A stretch of DNA of 64,000 bases, from NCBI GenBank assembly GCA_002309415.1, contig DBXC01000006.1:80585-144584 (forward strand). Direction: 5' to 3'. A model generated the notes under the pieces. The model was not told the DNA's origin. It saw nothing but the letters and a program-made list of their open reading frames with translations, and searched no databases. The position numbers and the translations under genes are program-made. How positions within the stretch are numbered: the stretch's first letter is position 1; every line of letters begins with the position of its first letter. Of the stretch, positions 17,559-26,463 are shown piece by piece. This stretch comes from Dehalococcoidia bacterium UBA1222 (GTDB lineage Bacteria; Chloroflexota; Dehalococcoidia; Dehalococcoidales; UBA1222).

Positions 17559-18159
17559 ACCCATCGTTTTGATTATCTCCGGTAATTCCGGTGCAGGTAA
17601 GGATACCGTTCTAACTCTCCTCAAAGAACGTCATCCCGAACTCGTGCACATCACGACCGCAACCACCCGGGCTCCGCGTGAAGGGGAGATCGATAAGGTC
17701 ACATACTTCTTCGAGACCACCGAGTCCTTCAAGAAACTCATCGAGAACGATGAACTATTGGAATATGCCAATGTCTACGACAAGTGGTACGGTGTCCCCA
17801 AGCAGCCGGTAAGAGAAGCATTGGCAGCTCATAAAGACACTGTCATCAAGGTGGATGTTCAGGGTGCCATGACCATCAAAGGAAAGCTTCCTGATGCCAT
17901 ACTTTGCTTCATAACTACTAAAGAAGTAGACACGATAATCGAAAGACTTCGAAAACGCGGCACAGAATCGGAAGACGAACTCAAAACCCGCGTCGACACC
18001 ATCAATAAAGAGCGTGAGACCATGCCGTTCTTCGATCACATCATCTATAACGAGAATGGACTCGTCGATGCCGCTGTTGCTCAGATTGAAGGCATCATTG
18101 CCGCTGAAAAGAAACGCAAGACTCCCAGAGTATATGACCTGACTCCCAAGAATCAGTAG
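17533..18159 (+). CDS. gmk: Guanylate kinase
   Basis: This protein of about 209 residues phosphorylates GMP to GDP with ATP. Visible are the P-loop IISGNSGAGKDT and the GMP-binding TTATTRAPREGE and VTYFFETTESFKKL. LRKRGTESEDELKTRV and FDHIIYNENG also fit the family. The start is uncertain: ATG 17533 (GATGAG seven bases upstream) is preferred over ATG 17521. Both overlap the end of remA, by 26 or 38 bases, which indicates tight coupling. The Asn in the P-loop (GNSGAGK in place of the usual GPSGAGK) is a mild deviation. Confidence 0.95.
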   Translation: MRTKKTNNRPIVLIISGNSGAGKDTVLTLLKERHPELVHITTATTRAPREGEIDKVTYFFETTESFKKLIENDELLEYANVYDKWYGVPKQPVREALAAHKDTVIKVDVQGAMTIKGKLPDAILCFITTKEVDTIIERLRKRGTESEDELKTRVDTINKERETMPFFDHIIYNENGLVDAAVAQIEGIIAAEKKRKTPRVYDLTPKNQ

Positions 18160-18167
18160 GCAACACT

Positions 18168-18431
18168 ATGACTAGATTCAAAGTAGATTACGGCGGAAAC
18201 AAGTCTTTCTACGACGGAGCGAAAGACCGTTACCGTGCCGGCGAAGATGTCGTATTCTATTTCAATTTCATCGCTACTGACACATCATACAGATTCCTGC
18301 TCGACGGAGAGGAGCTCAATACCGGATGGGACGATGGGAAGGGAATAAAGATCAGTTTCATCATGCCCGAGCATGATGTCGTGTTCCGTTGTGAATCCCG
18401 TAATCTGATGGTCGACGAGAACTACCGCTAG
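18168..18431 (+). CDS. Small conserved beta-rich protein of unknown function
   Basis: This 87-residue protein has alternating strands and the pattern GAKDRYRAGEDVVFYFNFIA ... YRFLLDGEEL ... ISFIMPEHDVVFRCESRN. From memory, similar short proteins occur in Lachnospiraceae and Ruminococcaceae, without a known function. It follows gmk by eight bases and converges on the (p)ppGpp synthetase gene, whose stop shares the palindrome CTAG with this gene's stop. The ribosome site is weak (AGTAGG), so it may rely on coupling to gmk. Confidence 0.75.
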   Translation: MTRFKVDYGGNKSFYDGAKDRYRAGEDVVFYFNFIATDTSYRFLLDGEELNTGWDDGKGIKISFIMPEHDVVFRCESRNLMVDENYR

Positions 18432-20584
18432 TTCACGCCGATCCTTTCTACGCTGATGACGCCCTGGATGGCTTCGATGCGGCTGATGATCTTGCTCAGC
18501 TGAGGGATACCTGTCATATCGGCATCTACGATGATCTCGTAAGTACCATCTTTCTGCTGTTTTGATGAGAAGTTGGTGATATTGACCTTGTCTTCGGCCA
18601 TGATGGCAGTGATATCTGAGAGCATACCTACTCTGTCGAAGGTCTCGATCTTGATGCTGACAGGATAAAGACTGTCCATGCTGCCCCAGACGACTTGGAC
18701 CAGTCGTTCTTTTTCATCTTCCCTGAGGATATTGATGCAGTCCTGTCGGTGTACCGTGACACCGCGGTTCCTGGTGATATAACCGATGATGGGATCTCCT
18801 GGGACGGGGTTGCAGCACCCTGCGATGCTGGTCAGGAGGCCTCCAGATCCAAATACAGACACGGAAGACTGCTTGGCAAGAGAAGGATGAGTTTCTGCGA
18901 TCTTCGGCGGTTCCTGGTCGGCTGTCATGCGGATGGCAATGGACTGGACGGAGATGTCTCCGCAGCCGATGGCATTCTCGAATTCTTCGAGATTGTCATA
19001 TTTATAAAGAGCCATGATCTTGTCGATGTTATCCATACGGAGCCCAAGGTGCTTGAGTTCTTTCTCCAGCATCTCGCGTCCACGTTCGATATTGTCGACT
19101 CGTTCCTGACGCTTGAAGTATGCTTTGATCTTGCTTCGGGCGTTATTGGTCTTGACGTATCCCAGGGTCGGGCTCAGCCAGTCTCGGCTGGGGCCTTTGT
19201 TCTTCTTGCTGGTGAGGATCTCGACCACATCGCCGTTCCTGAGCTGATAATCCAGTGCGACGAGTCGGCCGTTGATCTTGGCACCGATACATTTATGACC
19301 AAGTTCTGTGTGGACTCTGTAAGCAAAGTCGATAGGGGTAGAACCCTTAGGCAGGTCTTTGATCTCGCCTTTAGGTGTGAATACGAATACCTGATCCTCG
19401 AAGATATCGGTCTTGACGGAATCCACGAAGTCTTCAGCTTCGCTCATTTCGCCCTGCCACTCGAGTAGCTGTCTCAGCCAGCCGATACGTTCTTCATCGC
19501 CGATCTGATTGGTCTTGCCTTCCTTGTACCGCCAGTGGGCAGCGACACCATATTCAGCGATGTTGTGCATCTCATGGGTCCTGATCTGGATCTCGATGGG
19601 AATTGATCCTTTGAAGAGTACTACCGTATGAAGTGACTGATAGCCGTTGGGCTTAGGATTAGCAATGTAATCGTCGAAAGTACCGGGAAGAGGATGCCAG
19701 AGACTGTGTACAAGTCCGATGGCGTGATAGCAGTCCTGGATGGAATTCACGATGACTCGTACTGCCAGAAGGTCATAGATCTCATTGAAGGCACGGCCCT
19801 GTTTGGCATAACGGTCCATCTTGCCCTGGATGCTATATAGATGCTTGGGGCGGCCGGTGACTTCGGCATCGATACCTAGGGTTGCGAATTCTTTCTCGAG
19901 AGCGCTCATCATCTCATCGATGATCTTCTCACGCTCATTTCTCTTGGATGAGACAAGCTTCTTTACGTTCTGATATTTTTCCGGTTCCAGATAATGGAAC
20001 GAAAGATCTTCGAGTCTCCATTTGATCTCCCACATACCAAGCCTGTGGGCAAGGGGCGCATAAATATCCATCGTCTCGCGGGCGATTGCGAACTGTTTTT
20101 CAGGGGGCATGGCTCCCAGTGTCTCCATGTTATGTAGTCGGTCGGCGACCTTGATGAAGACGACTCGGATATCCTGGGCCATGGCTACCAGCATCTTTCT
20201 TAGGTTCTCGGCCTGATGCTCACGGGTACCGGGTTTTTTAGCGGCTTTCTCTTCTAGCGTAGGCATGGAGAGATTGGCGAGTTTTGTTACGCCGTCGACG
20301 AGTGCTGCCACTTCGTTATTGAATTCCTGGGCGATGGTGGCGACAGGAACATCACAGTCTTCGCAGACATCGTGAAGTAGAGCGGCTGCAAGGGTGTTGG
20401 CATCTAGCTGAAGCCCGGTCAGGATCATGCAGACCTGGTAAGGATGCTCGAAGAAGGGTTCTCCGGATTTGCGAAATTGGCCGGCATGATTTAGCTCGGC
20501 ATAATCGTAAGCTTTGAAGACGATCTCTTGACGATTAGCCGGGAGGTAGGCGATTGCTTTTCCGAGTTCTTCTTTACTAGCCAT
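18428..20584 (-). CDS. rel: Bifunctional (p)ppGpp synthetase/hydrolase (Rel)
   Basis: This 718-residue protein is the stringent-response enzyme that makes and degrades (p)ppGpp from GTP and ATP. Domains in order: HD hydrolase (FFEHPYQV, ALLHDVCED, KVADRLHNM); synthetase (RPKHLYSIQGKM ... NEIYDLLAVRVIV ... YIANPKPNGYQSLHTVV); TGS (VFVFTPKGEIKDLPKGSTPIDFAY); a zinc-finger/helical part (GCCNPVPGDPIIGYITRNRGVTVHRQDC); and a C-terminal ACT/RRM domain. Hydrolase and synthetase residues both look intact. The start is supported by AGAGGT. The gene converges on the 87-residue gene, with no visible terminator between them. Confidence 0.97.
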   Translation of the reverse strand: MASKEELGKAIAYLPANRQEIVFKAYDYAELNHAGQFRKSGEPFFEHPYQVCMILTGLQLDANTLAAALLHDVCEDCDVPVATIAQEFNNEVAALVDGVTKLANLSMPTLEEKAAKKPGTREHQAENLRKMLVAMAQDIRVVFIKVADRLHNMETLGAMPPEKQFAIARETMDIYAPLAHRLGMWEIKWRLEDLSFHYLEPEKYQNVKKLVSSKRNEREKIIDEMMSALEKEFATLGIDAEVTGRPKHLYSIQGKMDRYAKQGRAFNEIYDLLAVRVIVNSIQDCYHAIGLVHSLWHPLPGTFDDYIANPKPNGYQSLHTVVLFKGSIPIEIQIRTHEMHNIAEYGVAAHWRYKEGKTNQIGDEERIGWLRQLLEWQGEMSEAEDFVDSVKTDIFEDQVFVFTPKGEIKDLPKGSTPIDFAYRVHTELGHKCIGAKINGRLVALDYQLRNGDVVEILTSKKNKGPSRDWLSPTLGYVKTNNARSKIKAYFKRQERVDNIERGREMLEKELKHLGLRMDNIDKIMALYKYDNLEEFENAIGCGDISVQSIAIRMTADQEPPKIAETHPSLAKQSSVSVFGSGGLLTSIAGCCNPVPGDPIIGYITRNRGVTVHRQDCINILREDEKERLVQVVWGSMDSLYPVSIKIETFDRVGMLSDITAIMAEDKVNITNFSSKQQKDGTYEIIVDADMTGIPQLSKIISRIEAIQGVISVERIGVN

Positions 20585-20694
20585 GTTGACCTCTGTGTCC
20601 TGCTAGTATAGCACACACGGGAACGCGTGGTTTTGGCCAAAGACTCATATGAGAGTAATATATCCTTTATCCGACCATTCAAGGAGGTCCTGCA

Positions 20695-21237
20695 ATGAGT
20701 ATTCTGTATATCAATTCTTCTTTCAGAGATGGTTCAAGGACGGCAAAGCTTGCCGAGAGATATCTGAAGTCCGTATCCGAAGACATCGTTGAATTCGATA
20801 TCGGCAAATGGAACGGGGCACCCTTGGATCCTGAATCGCTCCGCATGTACAACGATGCAGTAAAGAACCATTGCTTCGACGATCCTTTCTTTGATGAGGC
20901 CAAGCAGTTTGCGGCAGCTGATGAGATCGTGATTTCTGCTCCTTACTGGAACCTGTCGATCCCTGCTAAGCTCCACGATTATATTGAGAGAGTCTGCACT
21001 CAGGGTGTCACTTTCGATATCGGAGAAGATGGCAGTTATCATTCCTTGGTCAAGGCCAAGAAACTGACGTTTATCACGACAGCCGGCGGATATATCGAAA
21101 ATGATCATGCATTCAGATATATCGAGAAACTTTGCAAAGAGTTTTTTGAAATCGATGACATCGGTTATATCAAGGCAGAAGGCCTGGATATCATCGGCAA
21201 TGATGTCGAAAAGGTTCTGAACGATGCTCTTAAATAG
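20695..21237 (+). CDS. Flavodoxin-fold NAD(P)H oxidoreductase (AzoR/AcpD-like)
   Basis: This 180-residue protein has a flavodoxin-like fold. The FMN phosphate loop is NSSFRDGSRTAKLAE, and APYWNLSIPAKLHDYIERV is the FMN-contact and dimer segment of FMN-dependent NADH-azoreductases/quinone reductases. TTAGGYIEN is the second cofactor loop. It likely reduces quinones or azo and nitro compounds with NAD(P)H. A perfect AAGGAGGT site lies six bases before the ATG. It is a single gene, divergent from rel and followed by tRNA-Ala. Natural substrates are unknown. Confidence 0.88.
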   Translation: MSILYINSSFRDGSRTAKLAERYLKSVSEDIVEFDIGKWNGAPLDPESLRMYNDAVKNHCFDDPFFDEAKQFAAADEIVISAPYWNLSIPAKLHDYIERVCTQGVTFDIGEDGSYHSLVKAKKLTFITTAGGYIENDHAFRYIEKLCKEFFEIDDIGYIKAEGLDIIGNDVEKVLNDALK

Positions 21238-21245
21238 GGCGATAT

Positions 21246-21275
21246 TTTACAATTCGAAACGTTTGTTTATATAAT
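21246..21275 (+). promoter_or_regulatory. tRNA-Ala promoter
   Basis: TTTACA (21246-21251), an 18-base spacer and TATAAT (21270-21275) end 12 bases before the mature tRNA. Confidence 0.7.
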
Positions 21276-21287
21276 GTTATGCGTTTT

Positions 21288-21363
21288 GGGGCTGTAGCTC
21301 AGCTGGCAGAGCATCTGATTTGCATTCAGGGGGTCAGGGGTTCAAATCCCCTCAGCTCCACCA
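21288..21363 (+). tRNA. tRNA-Ala (anticodon TGC)
   Basis: A complete 76-base cloverleaf with encoded CCA (21361-21363). The acceptor stem GGGGCTG/CAGCTCC contains the G3-U70 pair that identifies alanine tRNAs. The anticodon loop reads TTTGCAT between five-base stem arms CTGAT and TTCAG-type pairing, giving TGC. The T-arm is GGGGTTCAAATCCCC. It is a lone tRNA gene, not part of an rRNA operon. Confidence 0.97.
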
Positions 21364-21376
21364 AAATGAAGAGATT

Positions 21377-21407
21377 AGACCGATACTCACAGTGTCGGTC
21401 TTTTTTT
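21377..21407 (+). terminator. Terminator after tRNA-Ala
   Basis: A 10-bp stem, AGACCGATAC/GTGTCGGTCT with one G-T pair, is followed by seven T residues. Confidence 0.9.
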
Positions 21408-21409
21408 AT

Positions 21410-22516
21410 CTATTTGATGTATACGCGGTCGACCCGTTCCGAGATATCACAGACAATCTCATATCCGATGGTCCCCAACATCTCTGCCATGTCATCGGCA
21501 GTCAGGACCTCGTTGCCGCTCTCTCCAATCAATACGACTTCGTTACCCATCTTTACGTCAGGAATATGGGTGACATCGACAGTGAACTGATCCATGCAGA
21601 CTCGACCCACGATAGGTGCGCGTCTTCCGTTGATGAGTACATATCCCTTATTTGAGAGCAGTCGGCTGTAGCCATCGGCATATCCGGTGGAGATGGTCGC
21701 GACAGTCATAGGTCTTTCTACTCGATAGGTCCTTCCGTATCCGATGGTATCTCCAGGACGCACCTCTTTGATCATAGAGACGACACTCCTCCACGTCAGG
21801 ACTGGTTTTATTCCTTCGGGAAGAGTGTTCCTATAGTCAGGTTTGAGGCCGTAAAGGATGATGCCAAGCCTTGCGAAACATGAACCGTCATCCTGGTGCC
21901 ACAGGCCTCCTGCTGAATTCTTATAGTGGATATAAGGCAGCTCTAGATCTGAGACTTTTGATGATACGGTCTTGAACTTCTCTATCTGCCCCTTAGTGAA
22001 TGCAACGGCATCGTCTGTATCAGTATCGGCTATGCATAGATGGGTGAAGAGCCCGTTCAGTTTCAACTTGGATGCATGAAAGCGGCGGATGATCTCGGCA
22101 CATTTATCCGGGTCATCGGCGTTGAGTCCGATCCTACGCATGCCGGAATCGATAGCAAACTGGCATTTGACCGGCTGTTCTTTCTCTTCCAGGGACTGGG
22201 CATATTCTTCAGAGAGCAATGCCTGGGTGATATCGTAGTTCACCAGTTCCTCTGCTCTGTAAGTAGGAGTATAACCCAGTATCAGTATCTGTCCCTGTAT
22301 GCCGCTCTTTCTGACCCTTATGGCTTCGTCGATATTGGATACGGCAAAATCGTCTGCTCCGTGTGACTGCAGCTCTTGAGCGATCTGGACATCTCCATGC
22401 CCATAGGCATTGGCTTTGATCACAGCCATTGGTTTGCAGCCTGACGGCAGCATTGAGGCATATATCCGATAGTTATCCGCTAATCTGGAAAGATCGATTA
22501 TGGCTTGTGATCGCAT
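21410..22516 (-). CDS. alr: Alanine racemase
   Basis: This 368-residue PLP enzyme supplies D-alanine for peptidoglycan. PLP-binding Lys34 is in AVIKANAYGHG. The catalytic Tyr region is GYADGYSR, and CMDQFTVDVTH and the C-terminal RVDRVYIK also match the family. The start is the ATG giving MRSQAIID, with GGGAG seven bases upstream; the frame runs another 31 codons upstream, but that stretch lacks a ribosome site. It converges on the tRNA-Ala terminator. The domain order (TIM barrel, then beta domain) and length are normal. Confidence 0.97.
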   Translation of the reverse strand: MRSQAIIDLSRLADNYRIYASMLPSGCKPMAVIKANAYGHGDVQIAQELQSHGADDFAVSNIDEAIRVRKSGIQGQILILGYTPTYRAEELVNYDITQALLSEEYAQSLEEKEQPVKCQFAIDSGMRRIGLNADDPDKCAEIIRRFHASKLKLNGLFTHLCIADTDTDDAVAFTKGQIEKFKTVSSKVSDLELPYIHYKNSAGGLWHQDDGSCFARLGIILYGLKPDYRNTLPEGIKPVLTWRSVVSMIKEVRPGDTIGYGRTYRVERPMTVATISTGYADGYSRLLSNKGYVLINGRRAPIVGRVCMDQFTVDVTHIPDVKMGNEVVLIGESGNEVLTADDMAEMLGTIGYEIVCDISERVDRVYIK

Positions 22517-22659
22517 TTCATCTCCCTCAAAAGTTATCATATTTTGCCTGTTCGTTCTTGAGGTAGTCAATACATTCAGATGCTCGGTGTTGTGAACTTC
22601 ATTAAACAATCAATGGGTAAGAATGCTATCATTACCACATCAAAAAAAGAGGTGAAGAA

Positions 22660-23232
22660 ATGAAGAAGATCATTACTTTATTGCTTTCATGTATATGTGT
22701 CTTCTCTCTGATGGCGTGCAACGGTGGTCCCAATGAGATCAGCAGAGATGAATGGCTCAGACGTGTACAGAATTTTGAAGAACATAGTTACTCAAAAGTT
22801 GAAGTGACGATTAAATACGCCAAAACCGAGTACAGCGATGGTGAAAAACACAAATCAAGTGAGACCGGAAAAGAAAAGTATGTGTTCTCCGACGTGACGC
22901 AGAGCTGGGAACCTGCTGTTGAAGACGAAGACGACTATGACGAGATGCCGGGAACCAAAGCTCTGGATGTTTACTATGGAGAAGAATATGACTCCATAGA
23001 ATACTATGATGAATACGGTTACGTTACCTACTATGATGACATGTCTATCAAGATTCACTTCAAATATGAAGAGGGTGATGACAGTGAAGTCGTCGATCTA
23101 ACTTTACGTTTCGATAAATATGGGTACTACATTTTTGCCGAAATGGTTGAAGACTACTATTATGCTGAAACTGACGAATACTATGAATCTAGTGGGCATG
23201 TTGTAAATACACTCACTATGAAGTACAAGTAA
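22660..23232 (+). CDS. Acidic lipoprotein, unknown function
   Basis: This 190-residue protein has a lipoprotein signal (residues 1-20) with lipobox LMAC. The mature part is strongly acidic and rich in Tyr, Asp and Glu, with alternating strands such as YSKVEVTIKYAKTEY and SIKIHFKYEEGDDSEVVDLTLRFDKYGYYIF. The layout suggests a small LolA/LppX-like beta sheet, but I do not recognise the family. AGAGGTG precedes the ATG by six bases. The gene stands alone between alr (divergent) and a two-way terminator. Confidence 0.8.
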   Translation: MKKIITLLLSCICVFSLMACNGGPNEISRDEWLRRVQNFEEHSYSKVEVTIKYAKTEYSDGEKHKSSETGKEKYVFSDVTQSWEPAVEDEDDYDEMPGTKALDVYYGEEYDSIEYYDEYGYVTYYDDMSIKIHFKYEEGDDSEVVDLTLRFDKYGYYIFAEMVEDYYYAETDEYYESSGHVVNTLTMKYK

Positions 23233-23251
23233 TCGTTTAATCGGATAGTTA

Positions 23252-23289
23252 AAAAAATACCAGACCTTAACCGGCCTGGTATTTTTTTT
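23252..23289. terminator. Bidirectional terminator
   Basis: AATACCAG and CTGGTATT form the stem. T runs leave both ends, so it serves the acidic lipoprotein gene (plus) and the AAA+ gene (minus). Confidence 0.88.
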
Positions 23290-23305
23290 TGACTTGATTG
23301 CCCTT

Positions 23306-25261
23306 CTATTTGTGGAAGCCCAGTGTCTTCTTGATATCGAGCTTCTCGCTGAATTCACGTTCGCCGGATGCGGCAATGAAATCTTCTTTGATGAGGGAGA
23401 TATCCCGTTTGCCGGCAAGGGATGCTCGCAGTGCGCCTTTAGACCAGGTCCTTTCATAAAGGTTCCTGACGAATCGGGCGTTAGCGAATTCTTTTGATGC
23501 TATATATTCATCTGAGAGGTTCTCGAAGAAGGTCTTTGCTTCCTCTTCGAGTCCAGGTTCGTAATCGAAGTGCTTCGATACCATCTGCATGTAGATCTGG
23601 AAGAGCTGATCCTTGGAATAGCTGGGGAAGTGGATCTTATAAGGCATTCTCGAGCGTAGACCGGGATTGCCTTTCATGAGTTCATCCATCTCGTCGGTGT
23701 AACCGGCCATGATGACCAGCATATCGTCTCGATGGTTTTCCATCTCGGATACCAGAGTAGTCAAAGCTTCACGTCCGTAGTCATTTGAGCTGTGCTCGCT
23801 TGAGTAGAGAGAATAAGCTTCATCGATGAAGAGGACGGAGCCGTATGCATCACGGCAGATGGTAGCTGTCTTAACTGCTGTCTGACCGACGTATTCGGCT
23901 ACGAGATCGCGGCCGCTGTATTCGAAGAAACCGCCGCGTCGCAGGATGCCTTCCTGCTGCATGATCTGCCCCAGTATCCTGGCAACAGTGGTCTTACCTG
24001 TACCCGGGGCACCGGTGAATCGCATATGGATACAGGGTCTGTCTAGCTTTTCGTTTGAGATTGCGACCCTGATCTGGGCCACCACTTCCTGGATCTTGGC
24101 GGTGATCTCTTCCATGCCCACCAGTTCTTTGAGTGCGGCATAGCCGGTGGCCTTGGTGGATGCGGCAACATTGAGAGTCGAAAGGTCCTGGCCTGCTACG
24201 ACTTCGTGGTCGGTCTTATTTCCGGCATTGTCATGTTTGGCAACGTCTTCTGCTTTCTTCAAGAGGACTTCGTTGGCGATCTTCTCAGCGCTCCTGAAAC
24301 CGTAGAAACGTGCGTCCATCTTCTCGCGGTGGATCTTTTCGAAGACTGGTTCGATGATGGAGGTGGCAGGTGTGATGTTCGTATCGTTGATGACGTTCCA
24401 GATCGATTCCATCAGTACGCAGTCATGGAGCGGCGGGATGCGTACGCTGTGGATCAGCATGATATCTGACAGGATCGAGTAGATCTCATCGAAAGATTTC
24501 TTCTCAAGGAAGGGGATCCTGAAGGCAAAGATGAAAGTATCCTGGTATTTATTGAGTCTGTTGAGGAATTCACGCAGGTCCTCGTGCTGATGTCCGTCGA
24601 GGAAAGACGAGATGTCGAAACCGATGACGGAATAATTCAGGTCTTTTACTGCGTCTTTAACGTTATCGATGGCATCGTCGGGTGAAAGATAGCCGTTCTT
24701 GCTCTCTTTGCCGATCTTCATCTCGAGATACTGGGATCTGTAAGAGGTATTCTCTGCCGGCGCTTCTTCGAAGACGTGCATGCGCTGTAAGAAGTCTCCC
24801 ATAGAGGCGAGTAGGGTGGTCATACCGCAGCCGGCATCGATGGAGAACAACACATTCTGTTTGACGAGGACAGAACGTGCTTGCTGACTGTTGAGATACT
24901 TTATCGAATCGACTAGAGAAGTGGTGAGCCGCTGATACTCGTCGACACCATAGTAGTTGTCATAGATAGACTTCATGAGTTTGTAGGTGTCATCCTCGTT
25001 GTTCTCAGTGATATGGATCTCAGAGATACCGTCGTCATCAGGAAAAGCCTTTGCCCATGCGGTCCTGAGGATCTGTTCGCAGTCGGCCTTGTTCCTGGCT
25101 TTCAGGTTGAATGATGCGAAAGTGAAACGGAGGATGACTTTTTCGGCATCGCACTTCTTGGGGATGGCATTGAGCACGTCGTTCCAGAACTCACCTAGCT
25201 GGTCCATCCTTTCCTGTGCTGATGTGTAATTCAAAGAAATCCTGGCGAAGTATTTCTGCAT
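23306..25261 (-). CDS. CbxX/CfqX-type AAA+ ATPase with extra N-terminal half
   Basis: The C-terminal third of this 651-residue protein is a typical CbxX/SpoVK/EccA-like AAA+ module. Walker A GAPGTGKTT is at residues 417-425, GGFFEYSGRDLVAEYVGQTA follows, and Walker B VLFIDEAYSL is at about 476. The N-terminal 370 residues are unusual. They contain a degenerate P-loop-like element DAGCGMTTLL (about 142-151, no lysine) and a SVIGFDISSFLD segment resembling a second Walker B, so this may be an inactive ATPase fold. A linker of about 30 residues joins the halves. The start has a GGAGGATAC site. It lies 40 bases after the nucleoside hydrolase gene. The function is probably remodelling of an unknown partner. 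Confidence 0.88.
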   Translation of the reverse strand: MQKYFARISLNYTSAQERMDQLGEFWNDVLNAIPKKCDAEKVILRFTFASFNLKARNKADCEQILRTAWAKAFPDDDGISEIHITENNEDDTYKLMKSIYDNYYGVDEYQRLTTSLVDSIKYLNSQQARSVLVKQNVLFSIDAGCGMTTLLASMGDFLQRMHVFEEAPAENTSYRSQYLEMKIGKESKNGYLSPDDAIDNVKDAVKDLNYSVIGFDISSFLDGHQHEDLREFLNRLNKYQDTFIFAFRIPFLEKKSFDEIYSILSDIMLIHSVRIPPLHDCVLMESIWNVINDTNITPATSIIEPVFEKIHREKMDARFYGFRSAEKIANEVLLKKAEDVAKHDNAGNKTDHEVVAGQDLSTLNVAASTKATGYAALKELVGMEEITAKIQEVVAQIRVAISNEKLDRPCIHMRFTGAPGTGKTTVARILGQIMQQEGILRRGGFFEYSGRDLVAEYVGQTAVKTATICRDAYGSVLFIDEAYSLYSSEHSSNDYGREALTTLVSEMENHRDDMLVIMAGYTDEMDELMKGNPGLRSRMPYKIHFPSYSKDQLFQIYMQMVSKHFDYEPGLEEEAKTFFENLSDEYIASKEFANARFVRNLYERTWSKGALRASLAGKRDISLIKEDFIAASGEREFSEKLDIKKTLGFHK

Positions 25262-25301
25262 TTGTGGTATCCTCCGGTCTTCTGTCTTGTCGGTGCCGTT
25301 C

Positions 25302-26285
25302 CTAGGTCGTGATCGATCTGAGGAATAGGTAGAAATAATCTGCTTCGTCGACGTCTGTCACCAGCTCGACGTTATAGTCAAAATCGTTCTTTGCCACATC
25401 ATACGTAAAGCCCTGTCGATAGAAGATGACTTGGCCGTAAGCTTCACAGTCATGTGTTATACACTTGCCGTGGCAGGTGACGGTCTTGTTGATGAAACCG
25501 TCGAAAATGAGACAGCTCATAGCTAATGCGTCACAGTTCATGACGGAGTTGGCAGAGCCGTTCATGGCATAGAACTCTCGGAGCTTTCCGAATGATGCAT
25601 AGACGAATCTTCCGATATCGTTGATGGATTTCAGGAGTTCGAACTGTTCATTGGTCCACTGGGACATCTCATCGCATTTGTCGAGGCCGATGATGGTGAT
25701 TGGGATGCCGGACTGGAGCATGATGTCATAGGCGATAGGGTCATTGAATACGTTGAATTCAGCAACAGGAGTTGCGTTGCCGGCAGAGAGACCTGCGGTG
25801 CCCATGGACCAGATCATCTTAAGTTTCTTCATGGTCTCAATGTCGCGCTGGATGGCTTTTGCTACGTTGGTGGCCGGACCCAATGCGATGAGCTCGACTT
25901 CATAAGGGTATTCGTTGATTGTATCGAGTATGAACTCGATGGCATCTTTCTCTTCGGCCTGTTTCTTCGGATGGATGAGATCGGCATCTCCCATGCCGTC
26001 TTTCCCGAAGACACTGAATGCTTCGATCTTCTTATTAGAGCAGTTGGTGTCAGATCCTTTATAGACTTTGGCATCTACTCCTGCGACCTCGAGAGCCATC
26101 AGAGCATTTTTAGTGCCTTGTTCAAGATCTACGTTGCCGGCAAGGACCGTTACGCCAAGAATCTCGATATTTGGGTTTCTGGCTGCCAGGATGAGAGCTG
26201 ATGCGTCATCGGCTCCGGTATCCATGTCGATGATTACTTTTCTTTTTACGGTAGTTGTATGGTTCGGTCTCGCATATGTGAACAT
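25302..26285 (-). CDS. Inosine-uridine-preferring nucleoside hydrolase family protein
   Basis: This 327-residue protein hydrolyses the N-glycosidic bond of ribonucleosides. The calcium-binding signature VIIDMDTGADDASALILAA lies at residues about 17-35, and EVELIALGPATNVAKAI marks the family centre. The C-terminal aspartate ligand region is less standard (the usual HDP motif reads NCDALAMSC), so the substrate may differ from inosine/uridine. A strong AAGGAGCAATAG site precedes the ATG. It is transcribed toward the AAA+ gene and is divergent from the VUT transporter gene. Confidence 0.88.
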   Translation of the reverse strand: MFTYARPNHTTTVKRKVIIDMDTGADDASALILAARNPNIEILGVTVLAGNVDLEQGTKNALMALEVAGVDAKVYKGSDTNCSNKKIEAFSVFGKDGMGDADLIHPKKQAEEKDAIEFILDTINEYPYEVELIALGPATNVAKAIQRDIETMKKLKMIWSMGTAGLSAGNATPVAEFNVFNDPIAYDIMLQSGIPITIIGLDKCDEMSQWTNEQFELLKSINDIGRFVYASFGKLREFYAMNGSANSVMNCDALAMSCLIFDGFINKTVTCHGKCITHDCEAYGQVIFYRQGFTYDVAKNDFDYNVELVTDVDEADYFYLFLRSITT

Positions 26286-26368
26286 CTATTGCTCCTTAAA
26301 AGATCGAATTATGGGTAAATTTTATACTGTTGAGGGTATGTGCCGCCACTATCAGAGATAATGTTTGT

Positions 26369-26397
26369 TTGGTTTAAAACGGTAATGGTGATATAGT
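26369..26397 (+). promoter_or_regulatory. Promoter of the VUT transporter operon
   Basis: TTGGTT (26369-26374), a 17-base spacer and TATAGT (26392-26397) place the start near 26404, at the foot of a stem-loop. Confidence 0.65.
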
Positions 26398-26404
26398 AGG
26401 CAAA

Positions 26405-26448
26405 AGCGGAGTTCGGGCTCTAAATCCTTCGCTATATAAACTAAAACC
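26405..26448 (+). promoter_or_regulatory. Possible preQ1-I-like leader element
   Basis: A 7-bp stem (26405-26411 with 26427-26433, one G-U pair) would form right at the 5' end of the transcript. Its loop begins TTC, and the stem is followed by an A-rich tail, ATATAAACTAAAACC, before the ribosome site. Position, loop start, A-rich tail and the downstream queuosine-precursor-type transporter all fit preQ1-I. The second pseudoknot helix does not match well, so this is tentative. Confidence 0.35.
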
Positions 26449-26463
26449 AAGGAGAAAAAGAAT

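Noticed and set aside
18695..19468. 257-codon plus-strand frame inside rel
   Set aside because: It is a shadow of the conserved synthetase/hydrolase on the other strand.
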